Source: 67-14 sp020438345
Lineage (GTDB): Bacteria; Actinomycetota; Thermoleophilia; Solirubrobacterales; 70-9
Direction: 5' to 3'
Assembly: GCA_937872475.1 (NCBI GenBank)
Contig: CALMSY010000029.1
Coordinates: 1-54,959 of the forward strand
Length of the DNA: 54,959 bases
Shown: positions 16,577 through 23,071 of the stretch, piece after piece
Layout: the number at the start of each line of letters is the position of its first letter
How positions within the stretch are numbered: the stretch's first letter is position 1
Made by a program: the position numbers and the translations under genes
Notes under the pieces: model-generated
Database searches by the model: none
What the model was told of the DNA's origin: nothing
What the model saw: the letters and a program-made list of their open reading frames with translations, nothing else

Positions 16577-16608
16577 GGGTCCGGCGGCTGTCTCTCGCTG
16601 CCGGACCC
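16577..16608. terminator. Hairpin between convergent genes
   Basis: GGGTCCGGC (16577-16585) pairs with GCCGGACCC (16600-16608) around a 14-nt loop. It lies between the convergent NirK-like and acyl-CoA dehydrogenase stops and has no U-tract. The same outer arms recur in the hairpin at 37025-37056. Confidence 0.6.
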
Positions 16609-16667
16609 GGCTTGCTGCTGTTGGCTCCCCGCGGCTGGATCGTCCCCGCGGTTGGATCGTCCCGGTC

Positions 16668-17816
16668 TCAGAGTCCCATCGAGCGGCCGACGATCTCCTT
16701 CATGATCTCGGTGGTCCCGCCGTAGATCCGGGTGACCCGGTTGTCCGTATAGGCGCGGGCGATCGGGTACTCCATCATGTAGCCGTAGCCGCCGTGAAGC
16801 TGGACACACTTGTCGATCACGCGATCGGCCATTTCTGTCGCCCACCATTTTGCCTGGGCGGCATCTTCAACGGTCAGCCTGCCGTCATTCAGGGCTGCGA
16901 CACACTGGTCGATGTAGGTGGTGCCGATGTCAACCTCGGTCTTGATCTCCGCCATCTGAAACCGGGAGTTCTGGAATGAGCCGATCGGCGCGCCGAAGGC
17001 GTAGCGTTCCTTGACGTAATCAAGGGTCCAGTTCAGCGCGGCCTGGGCAGCCGAAACGGCCGCTACCGCGATTGACATCCGCTCCTGGGCGAGATTTGAA
17101 ATCAGATACTTGAAGCCGTCGCCCTCGTTGCCGAGCAGGTTTCCGACCGGTACCGGAACCTCGTTGAAGAAGAGCTCGGCGGTGTCCTGGGAGTGCATGC
17201 CGACCTTGTCGAGGTTCCGTCCCCTCTCGAAGCCGTCCATTCCGCGCTCGATGATCACGATCGACATGCCCCGGTGCTTCTCCTTCGGGTCGGTCTTCAC
17301 GGCGGTGATGATCAGATCGGCGTTGATGCCATTGGTGATGAACGTCTTCGAGCCGTCCACGATGTAGTGGTCGCCCTGCCTGATCGCACTGGTGGACATC
17401 GAGGCGAGGTCAGAACCGATCCCGGGCTCTGTCATCGCGACGGCGGTGATCAGGCTGCCGTCGACGATGCCCGGGAGCCAGCGCTCCTTCTGTTCGTCAT
17501 TGCAGTACTCCTCAAAGTAGGGAAGGCAGACATCGTTGTGGAGAGTGAGCCCGAGAATCGCTCCGGCTGCCCCGGCATAGCCACCCTCCTCACCGATGAT
17601 CTGGTTGAAGCGGAAATCATTCAGACCCAGCCCGCCGAACTCTTCCTCGACCGACATGGCGAGCATGTTCTTTTCACCTGCCTTGAGGAAAAGCTCGCGG
17701 GGGACGATGCCTTCCTCCTCCCACTGCTCGAAGTTCGGCATGATCTCATCGGCGACGAAACGACGCACGCTGTCGCGGAAGTCCTGGTGTTCGGGTTCGA
17801 AAATAGCTCGGTCCAT
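16668..17816 (-). CDS. Acyl-CoA dehydrogenase
   Basis: FAD-dependent acyl-CoA dehydrogenase of 382 residues for the first step of fatty-acid beta-oxidation. The three family domains are present: the N-terminal helices, the middle sheet with AVAMTEPGIGSDLASM, and the C-terminal bundle ending RIYGGTTEIMKEIVGR. The MCAD-position glutamate is replaced by Gly in IYGGT, as in family branches that place the base elsewhere, so chain-length preference is unclear. The ATG at 17816 is chosen because a TAGAGT box lies seven bases upstream; the longer upstream reading frame would run antisense into the SDR gene. It is divergent from the SDR gene, which probably supplies the third beta-oxidation step. Confidence 0.92.
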   Translation of the reverse strand: MDRAIFEPEHQDFRDSVRRFVADEIMPNFEQWEEEGIVPRELFLKAGEKNMLAMSVEEEFGGLGLNDFRFNQIIGEEGGYAGAAGAILGLTLHNDVCLPYFEEYCNDEQKERWLPGIVDGSLITAVAMTEPGIGSDLASMSTSAIRQGDHYIVDGSKTFITNGINADLIITAVKTDPKEKHRGMSIVIIERGMDGFERGRNLDKVGMHSQDTAELFFNEVPVPVGNLLGNEGDGFKYLISNLAQERMSIAVAAVSAAQAALNWTLDYVKERYAFGAPIGSFQNSRFQMAEIKTEVDIGTTYIDQCVAALNDGRLTVEDAAQAKWWATEMADRVIDKCVQLHGGYGYMMEYPIARAYTDNRVTRIYGGTTEIMKEIVGRSMGL

Positions 17817-17823
17817 GCGTCGC

Positions 17824-17829
17824 ACTCTA
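17824..17829 (-). promoter_or_regulatory. Leaderless -10 box of the acyl-CoA dehydrogenase
   Basis: TAGAGT on the minus strand ends seven bases before the ATG. The intergenic gap with the divergent SDR gene is only 40 bp. Confidence 0.5.
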
Positions 17830-17856
17830 CGCGAACAACCACGAGGAGCAATTGAT

Positions 17857-18627
17857 ATGAAGCCGGAAAGCGCGATTGTCTTTGGAGGGGCCTCCGGGCT
17901 GGGTGAGGCCACTGCCCGCACACTGGTTGAAGCCGGCCACCAGGTTGTGGTCGCCGATCTCAATGAAGAAAAGGGAATTGCGCTGGTCGGCGAGATCGGG
18001 GGGACATTCGTCAAGGCGGATGTCACCGATGAAGAGTCGGTCCGGGAAGTGATCTCCGAAGCTTCCGGACCCGGGTCAGGCGGCAGCAGCGACGGGGTCA
18101 GGATATGCGTCAACTGCGCCGGGGTCGGCGCGGCCGGGAGGATCGTCCAGAAAGACGGTGCCGCACCGCTTGAGGGCTACCAGTGGACGATCAACATCAA
18201 CCTGATCGGCACGATCAATGTGCTGCGTCTCGCCGCGGAATCAATGGTCGGCAACGAGCCTGACGCTGATGGTCAACGCGGCGTCTGTATCAATACCGCG
18301 TCAATCGCCGCCTATGACGGCCAGATTGGGCAAACGGCATACGCTGCTTCCAAGGGTGGAGTTGTCGGGCTCACTCTGCCTGCCGCCCGGGACCTGTCCC
18401 GCCACGGGGTCCGGGTCGTGACGATCGCTCCGGGCCTTTTCGACACGCCACTTCTCGCTTTGCTGCCGGAACCCGCGCGGAAGGCTCTCGGCGAGACGAT
18501 CCCGTTCCCATCCAGACTCGGCTTCCCCGAAGAGTTTGGTGCGCTCGCTCTTCACATCACCGAAAACGTGATGCTGAACGGCGAGGTGATCCGGCTTGAC
18601 GGCGCATTGCGGATGGCCCCGAAGTGA
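17857..18627 (+). CDS. SDR, 3-hydroxyacyl-CoA dehydrogenase type II-like
   Basis: Short-chain dehydrogenase of 256 residues, closest in style to type II 3-hydroxyacyl-CoA dehydrogenases. The NAD(H) motif is GGASGLGEATA (about 10-20), the structural NCAGVG segment follows, and the catalytic Ser and YAASKGG are present; the sequence GQRGVCINTASIAAYDGQIG is typical of that group. The ATG at 17857 has a GAGGAG ribosome-binding site. With the divergent acyl-CoA dehydrogenase it forms a compact beta-oxidation pair; no hydratase or thiolase is nearby. A strong hairpin follows the stop. Confidence 0.9.
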   Translation: MKPESAIVFGGASGLGEATARTLVEAGHQVVVADLNEEKGIALVGEIGGTFVKADVTDEESVREVISEASGPGSGGSSDGVRICVNCAGVGAAGRIVQKDGAAPLEGYQWTININLIGTINVLRLAAESMVGNEPDADGQRGVCINTASIAAYDGQIGQTAYAASKGGVVGLTLPAARDLSRHGVRVVTIAPGLFDTPLLALLPEPARKALGETIPFPSRLGFPEEFGALALHITENVMLNGEVIRLDGALRMAPK

Positions 18628-18638
18628 GCCCCGGTCGG

Positions 18639-18684
18639 CGGTGGGTCGGATAGCCGGTATCCGGGACGGAAATCCGACCCACCG
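18639..18684 (+). terminator. Strong hairpin terminator after the SDR gene
   Basis: A 13-bp perfect stem (CGGTGGGTCGGAT with ATCCGACCCACCG) encloses a GC-rich loop, 11 bp after the SDR stop. There is no U-tract, as is common in actinobacteria. Confidence 0.7.
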
Positions 18685-18694
18685 GCTTCACGGG

Positions 18695-18700
18695 TAGCCT
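18695..18700 (+). promoter_or_regulatory. -10 box of uppP
   Basis: TAGCCT ends ten bases before the GTG at 18711. The predicted 5' leader is only a few bases. Confidence 0.4.
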
Positions 18701-18710
18701 GCTCTGACCC

Positions 18711-19538
18711 GTGGACCTATTTCAAAGCATCATTCTCGGCATCCTTCAGGGACTGACCGAGTTCCTCCCGATCTCATCGAGCGGACATATCCTGATCCTG
18801 CCGGCCCTGCTCGGTTGGGAGGATCCTGGTGCGGCGTTCACCGCGGTGATTCAGCTTGGTACCGAAGCAGCGGTGCTGATCTACTTCCGCAAAGATCTCT
18901 GGCAGATCGCCAAAGCCTGGCTTGCCTCGCTGCGTCGTCCCGAGCTGAGGGGTGAAATCAACGCCCGCATGGGGTGGTACCTGATCATCGCGACCATCCC
19001 GATTTCGATTCTCGGCCTTGGCTTCCAGGACCAGATCGAGACTGCTGCCCGCAACCTCTGGATCGTCGGTGCGATGCTGATCGTTTTCGGGCTGATCCTC
19101 GGTTTGGCTGACCGGATCGGAACCCGGAAGCGGGAAGTGGTCGACCTTTCATTCCGCGACGGCGTGGTGATCGGACTCGCCCAGTCGCTTGCCCTGATCC
19201 CCGGCGTTTCCCGGTCCGGCGCGACAATCAGCGCCGGTCTCTTCCTCGGCCTGAACCGCCGGGCCGCGGCTCGCTTCGCCTTTCTGCTGGCGATCCCGGC
19301 GGTGGTCCTCTCCGGCTTCTATCAGCTCTACAAACTGATTTCCGGCAAGGAAACCTTCGATGAACCGATGCTGAACATCGCGGTTGCCACGGTGGTTTCT
19401 TTCGTCGTTGGATACGCGGTTATTGCCTGGTTGCTCAGATACCTCAGCAGCCACTCGATGGCGATTTTCGTCTGGTATCGCGTGATCGTCGGCGCCGGCG
19501 TCCTCACCCTCACCGCGGCTGGCCTGATCTCGGTCTGA
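18711..19538 (+). CDS. uppP: Undecaprenyl-diphosphatase
   Basis: BacA/UppP-family integral membrane phosphatase of 275 residues that recycles undecaprenyl diphosphate to the monophosphate carrier for peptidoglycan and other glycans; it also gives bacitracin tolerance. The two signature segments are GLTEFLPISSSGH (about 16-28) and PGVSRSGATIS (about 164-174), with about eight hydrophobic helices. The length is typical. It has its own promoter and converges on the rhomboid-like gene with an 11-bp gap. Confidence 0.96.
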   Translation: MDLFQSIILGILQGLTEFLPISSSGHILILPALLGWEDPGAAFTAVIQLGTEAAVLIYFRKDLWQIAKAWLASLRRPELRGEINARMGWYLIIATIPISILGLGFQDQIETAARNLWIVGAMLIVFGLILGLADRIGTRKREVVDLSFRDGVVIGLAQSLALIPGVSRSGATISAGLFLGLNRRAAARFAFLLAIPAVVLSGFYQLYKLISGKETFDEPMLNIAVATVVSFVVGYAVIAWLLRYLSSHSMAIFVWYRVIVGAGVLTLTAAGLISV

Positions 19539-19549
19539 CCGCGCAACCC

Positions 19550-19993
19550 TCAGGCAGCGGTAAGCAGCATTTCCAGGGCAACCCAGACGACCGTCATCGC
19601 GACCGTCGGAACTTCGACGAAAGTCATCGCGAACGGAACCGGTATCAGGCAGAGGATCTTCGAACGCGGCGACAGAGCGATATGTACCCCCGCCGTAGCG
19701 AGAACTGGCAGGAAAAGACTGACCGTCCAGATCCCTGACGACCCATCGAGAGCGCCCACGAGAAAGCCGCAGGCTGCGGCGACGAGCAGATATCCCGCGA
19801 GAAATCCGGGAGTGCCGGCCCTTCTCTCCACATAGGGGGCGAAAAGCCACAACCCGAGCAGGGCTACAGCGACCTGCCAGGCGTTCATGTCCGGGACCTG
19901 ACCGGCTACAGCGAGGACCAAATATGCGCCCAGCAGCGCCAGAGTGCCCCAGACCGGGCCTCTCAGGTCCATGGTGTCGCGGAAGGGAATCAC
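19550..19993 (-). CDS. Truncated rhomboid-like membrane protein
   Basis: Membrane protein of 147 residues from a GTG at 19993 (an ATG at 19975 is also possible). Its order of motifs resembles the first part of a bacterial rhomboid: MIPFRD at the start, a helix ending LWLFAPYVERRAGTPGFLAGY where rhomboids have their first core helices, and GSSG followed by IALSPRSKILCLIPVPF, resembling the GxSG helix and the next loop. It ends there; the helix that would carry the catalytic His is absent. It is probably an inactive relative or a diverged family member. It follows lipA by 33 bp on the same strand and may be the last gene of the lipoylation operon. Confidence 0.5.
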   Translation of the reverse strand: MIPFRDTMDLRGPVWGTLALLGAYLVLAVAGQVPDMNAWQVAVALLGLWLFAPYVERRAGTPGFLAGYLLVAAACGFLVGALDGSSGIWTVSLFLPVLATAGVHIALSPRSKILCLIPVPFAMTFVEVPTVAMTVVWVALEMLLTAA

Positions 19994-20026
19994 GAGGGGC
20001 TAGCGAGCGTATCGGGACAAAATCAG

Positions 20027-20986
20027 TCAGGCTGCTTCGGCTGCCTTGCGGGCGCTCTCGTCTGCGTGATACGAACTGCGGACCAGGGGTCCGGCCGCGA
20101 CCGATTCGAAACCGATCTCATATGCGGCCTTCTCGAGCGCCTCGAATTCTTCCGGATGCCAGTAACGGACCACCGGCAGGTGATTTGCGGTCGGGCGCAG
20201 GTACTGGCCCACCGTAAGAATCTGAACCCCATGCTCCCGCAGAATGCCGAAGGTCTCGACCATTTCATCGAACTCCTCGCCCAGACCGACCATCAGCCCG
20301 GACTTGGTGATCACCTCACCCTCGCCCATTTCCCGGGCAAGCCGCAGAACACGGGCTGAACGAAGGAACTTCGAGCCGCGCCTGGCCTTCGGGTAGAGCC
20401 GCGGCACCGTTTCCACATTGTGGTTGAAGACATCGGGCCGTTCGTGAACCACCCGGGCCAATGGCATTTCCTGACCGCGAAAATCCGGGGTCAGAATCTC
20501 GACCTTGCATCCCGGCGCCCGGGCCCGGATCGACCGGATCACGCCGACGAACGCCGAGGCACCGTAGTCCGGCAGGTCGTCTCGATCGACCGAAGTGATC
20601 ACAGCATGGTTGAGGCCCAGTTGCTTCACCTGCATCGCGACCCGGGCCGGCTCGAGAGGATCATTGTGGGTCGGCTTCCCGGTCTGGACATTGCAGAAGC
20701 CACAGCGGCGGGTGCAGACATCACCGAGGATCATGAATGTGGCGGTCCCGCGTTCCCAACATTCACCGATGTTCGGGCAGTTTGCTTCCTCGCAGACCGT
20801 ATTCAGGCCCTCGCCCTCGAGCGACTGCTTGATATCGCGGTAAACCGGCCCCCCGGGGGGCGGCACTTTCAGCCAGGCGGGCTTGCGCGAACGAAACGGA
20901 ACTGCGCCCTCGATCTGGACCTCCCCGCCACCAGGATTGGCCCGTGACCGGGTGACATGAATGCGCTCGGAAGTGCTCACTGCCAC
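20027..20986 (-). CDS. lipA: Lipoyl synthase
   Basis: Radical-SAM lipoyl synthase of 319 residues that inserts two sulfur atoms into protein-bound octanoyl groups. The auxiliary cluster motif is CEEANCPNIGEC, the SAM cluster motif CTRRCGFCNV, and the C-terminal RSSYHADE supplies the conserved Ser ligand. The GTG start follows the lipB stop with no gap (TAG then GTG); a second GTG two codons on is an alternative. It lies in a leftward operon of E2-core, Cys-triplet protein, lipB and lipA. Nothing in the enzyme itself is unusual. Confidence 0.97.
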   Translation of the reverse strand: MAVSTSERIHVTRSRANPGGGEVQIEGAVPFRSRKPAWLKVPPPGGPVYRDIKQSLEGEGLNTVCEEANCPNIGECWERGTATFMILGDVCTRRCGFCNVQTGKPTHNDPLEPARVAMQVKQLGLNHAVITSVDRDDLPDYGASAFVGVIRSIRARAPGCKVEILTPDFRGQEMPLARVVHERPDVFNHNVETVPRLYPKARRGSKFLRSARVLRLAREMGEGEVITKSGLMVGLGEEFDEMVETFGILREHGVQILTVGQYLRPTANHLPVVRYWHPEEFEALEKAAYEIGFESVAAGPLVRSSYHADESARKAAEAA

Positions 20987-21790
20987 CTAGGCTACGGAAT
21001 TCTCGGGCCTGGCTTCCGGCAGGCCGACCTGGCCGGGATCGCATTTCACCGGAACAAGACCGGTCGCTGCCCCGATTCCTGCTGCTATCGCCGCCCCGAC
21101 CGATTCAACCGAAGGTCCATCATTCCCGAGCTCGGTGGCGATCGAAGTCGGCCGACAGGACTCGATCCCGCATGAGTTGATCCAGTTGAAGGGTTCAAGG
21201 TCACAGTTCACGTTGATCGAAAGGCCGTGGGTGCTGACTCCTCGGTGGATTCTCAGGCCTATCGAGCCGATCTTGCGGATACTGCCCCGGGCCAGGCCAG
21301 GAGCTGCATCTACTGCGCTCACGCCCTCGAAGTCCGCGGGGCGGGGGCGCTCGTCATCGATCCAAAGGCCGGTCAGACCTTCGATCCTCCCGGCGACAAG
21401 CCCCCACTCGGCGAGGGTCCTGGCCATTGAGGATTCAAGTGACCCGACGAAACCTGCGACGTCGACCCGGCCTGCTTCGGCAGGCTGCGTGCCGAGTCCG
21501 CGCAGGTCGATCACCGGGTAGGCCACCAGTTGGCCGGGACCATGCCAGGTCACCTTGCCGCCGCGGGGGGTTTCGCAGATTGAGATCCCCTGGGCCCGGT
21601 ACCAGGAAGTGTCGTGAAGAAGGTCCGAAGGTTCCGAACGTCGTCCGAGCGTGTAGGTGGACGGGTGCTCAAGCAAGAGCAGCAGGTCCCCGATCTTCCC
21701 CTCGAGACGATCGGCCGCAAGTTGCTCCTGGGCCCTGGCCATCTCCGCGTAGTCGCGGCGACCAAGCGAGATCACGGAAAGCGTGGTCAT
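20987..21790 (-). CDS. lipB: Octanoyl-[acyl carrier protein]:protein octanoyltransferase
   Basis: LipB of 267 residues transfers octanoate from ACP to the target lysine of lipoyl domains, the step before LipA. HPSTYTLGRRSE, the GGKVTWHGPGQLVAYPVIDLR block, the catalytic-lysine segment IRKIGSIGLRI and the Cys in NSCGIESC are all present. A roughly 35-residue acidic insert (EGLTGLWIDDERPRPADFEG) lies between these and is longer than in short LipB forms. The ATG is 19 bp downstream of the Cys-triplet ORF stop, so the genes are probably co-transcribed. Confidence 0.95.
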   Translation of the reverse strand: MTTLSVISLGRRDYAEMARAQEQLAADRLEGKIGDLLLLLEHPSTYTLGRRSEPSDLLHDTSWYRAQGISICETPRGGKVTWHGPGQLVAYPVIDLRGLGTQPAEAGRVDVAGFVGSLESSMARTLAEWGLVAGRIEGLTGLWIDDERPRPADFEGVSAVDAAPGLARGSIRKIGSIGLRIHRGVSTHGLSINVNCDLEPFNWINSCGIESCRPTSIATELGNDGPSVESVGAAIAAGIGAATGLVPVKCDPGQVGLPEARPENSVA

Positions 21791-21809
21791 CGGTGAAAAG
21801 CCGGTTCGA

Positions 21810-22205
21810 TCACCTTGCGGTCTCCCCGATCACACCGCGAGCACCGGTCAGACCCGAACAACCGATGCAGCCCACGCAGTCAACACAACCCCGGCAACCG
21901 ACACAGAAGGCGCAGCGACGGCAGCGAAAGCAGCCGATACAGAAAGCGGAGGCGACGAGCATCGAGGAAAAAGCAGTGGCGAAGCAAAAAGCCACAGCCG
22001 AACTGAACATGGTCAGGGCACTGCCGGCGACTCCGGCGCTGAAGCCGGTTGCCACGGACCCGGCGATCCCGGCAGAGTGACTGGCGAGAACACTTCCGGC
22101 GACCCCGGCCGACCTTTCAATCCTGCGGCTGCCCGCCACACCGGCGCTTTCCTTCACGCAGTCGGGTCCCGCATCCGGTCCGGCCGTTGCGGGAGGAGTC
22201 TTCAC
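21810..22205 (-). CDS. Undescribed Cys-triplet repeat protein in the lipoylation operon
   Basis: I do not recognise this 131-residue protein. Its GTG overlaps the E2 stop as GTGA and it ends 19 bp before lipB. Residues 20-67 are four 12-residue repeats of the form SAG(V/I)AGS plus five variable residues; 68-88 is a hydrophobic, Phe/Ala/Ser-rich stretch that continues the rhythm; 89-116 is (Cys-x-x)9-Cys, ten cysteines at exact three-residue spacing (CIGCFRC at its start, CVGCIGCSG at its end). The repeats are spelled with different codons: the Ser that opens them is agc, tcg, tct and agc, and Gly, Ala and Cys codons also vary. This supports selection on the protein on this strand. Metal or Fe-S binding, sulfur handling for LipA, or a modified peptide are all only guesses. 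Confidence 0.68.
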   Translation of the reverse strand: MKTPPATAGPDAGPDCVKESAGVAGSRRIERSAGVAGSVLASHSAGIAGSVATGFSAGVAGSALTMFSSAVAFCFATAFSSMLVASAFCIGCFRCRRCAFCVGCRGCVDCVGCIGCSGLTGARGVIGETAR

Positions 22206-22921
22206 CCGAGCAGACCCGGGCTCTCGAGGTTGGCTTTCACTTCGTTCAGAAACCGGGCCGCCTCACCCCCGTGGAGCACCCGGTGGTCACAGGAGAGGTC
22301 GAGGACCATCAGATCCCCCGGGACTATCTCACCGCCCCGGACTACGGGTCGCGAGTTGACAGTCCCGACCGCGAGCTTGGCCGCCTGACCGGGATTCACG
22401 ACCGGTTCCGAGCTCGCGATCCCGAGCATGCCGAGGTTGGATATCGCGAACGTCGCCCCCGCCTGTTCAGGCGGGGTGATCTCGCCCGAACGGGCCCGGC
22501 GTGAAAGTTCGCGCACTTCGGCGGCGATCGCCCCCAGTTCCTTGAGGTCGGCGTCGGCTACCACCGGGGTCAGTGATCCGTCCCCGGTATCGACCGCTAC
22601 ACCGATGTTGATCCGGGAGTGAAGCTCGATGCCTCCGTCCCGGTAGCTGCTGTTGGCCCGCGGATGCTCACGAAGGGCGAGAGCGGTCGCCTTGATGACC
22701 AGATCATTCACGGTCGGGGCATCACCCTCGGCGCGGAGTGCGGCGCGGCGGCGAATCAGGCTGGTGACATCCACCTCAACCTGCAGGTAGATGTGCGGAA
22801 TCGTTGCCTTCGACTCCGCGATTCGCCGGGAAACGGACTGCCGCGCACGGGAGTACTCGATGAATTCTGACTCGCCCTTGTTGCTCGGCGGAGTCGAAAC
22901 GGATTTCACGGGGTTGCTCAT
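22202..22921 (-). CDS. 2-oxoacid dehydrogenase E2 catalytic core without lipoyl domain
   Basis: Acyltransferase-fold protein of 239 residues that matches only the C-terminal catalytic domain of dihydrolipoamide acyltransferases: SRARQSVSRRIAESKATIPH at the start, PTVNDLVIKATALAL, FAISNLGMLGI and the terminal DHRVLHGGEAARFL. There is no lipoyl domain and no E1/E3-binding domain, and the ATG at 22921 with a TAGGGT box eight bases upstream shows that none is missing upstream. In the active-site motif DHRxxDG the Asp is replaced by His (about residue 217) while the catalytic His (about 213) remains. It leads the operon with the Cys-triplet protein, lipB and lipA. It could be a structural or regulatory E2 relative, or an enzyme acting on separate lipoyl carriers. 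Confidence 0.82.
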   Translation of the reverse strand: MSNPVKSVSTPPSNKGESEFIEYSRARQSVSRRIAESKATIPHIYLQVEVDVTSLIRRRAALRAEGDAPTVNDLVIKATALALREHPRANSSYRDGGIELHSRINIGVAVDTGDGSLTPVVADADLKELGAIAAEVRELSRRARSGEITPPEQAGATFAISNLGMLGIASSEPVVNPGQAAKLAVGTVNSRPVVRGGEIVPGDLMVLDLSCDHRVLHGGEAARFLNEVKANLESPGLLG

Positions 22922-22929
22922 CCACAGTG

Positions 22930-22935
22930 ACCCTA
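22930..22935 (-). promoter_or_regulatory. Leaderless -10 box of the E2/lipBA operon
   Basis: TAGGGT on the minus strand ends eight bases before the E2 ATG. No ribosome-binding site is present. Confidence 0.5.
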
Positions 22936-22992
22936 TCGGCTTCCCGACTGGAATCCCGGCCGCCGCAAACCAGACCTTGCACGGATCGCAAA

Positions 22993-23014
22993 GTTTCCGC
23001 AAGAACGCGGAAAC
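22993..23014. promoter_or_regulatory. Perfect inverted repeat in a divergent promoter region
   Basis: GTTTCCGC (22993-23000) and GCGGAAAC (23007-23014) are perfect inverted arms around AAGAAC. They lie between the divergent E2 gene and the secreted Ig-like gene, 58 bp before the latter. It could be an operator or a transcript hairpin. Confidence 0.4.
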
Positions 23015-23071
23015 CTGCTCCCGGAAAGCTGCCGTCACATTCGATTTCCGATTTCCAGGAGGAGCAGACAA

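Noticed and set aside
21427..22388. Plus-strand Gln/Lys/Thr-rich reading frames opposite lipB and the Cys-triplet gene
   Set aside because: Low-complexity frames arise from the repeat on the other strand. Codon changes between repeats keep the minus-strand residues, and the minus frame fits the operon by a GTGA overlap.
22202..22921. E2 gene as a pseudogene or assembly truncation
   Set aside because: A promoter box fits the short start, the reading frame is intact to a coupled downstream gene, and conserved core motifs are kept.
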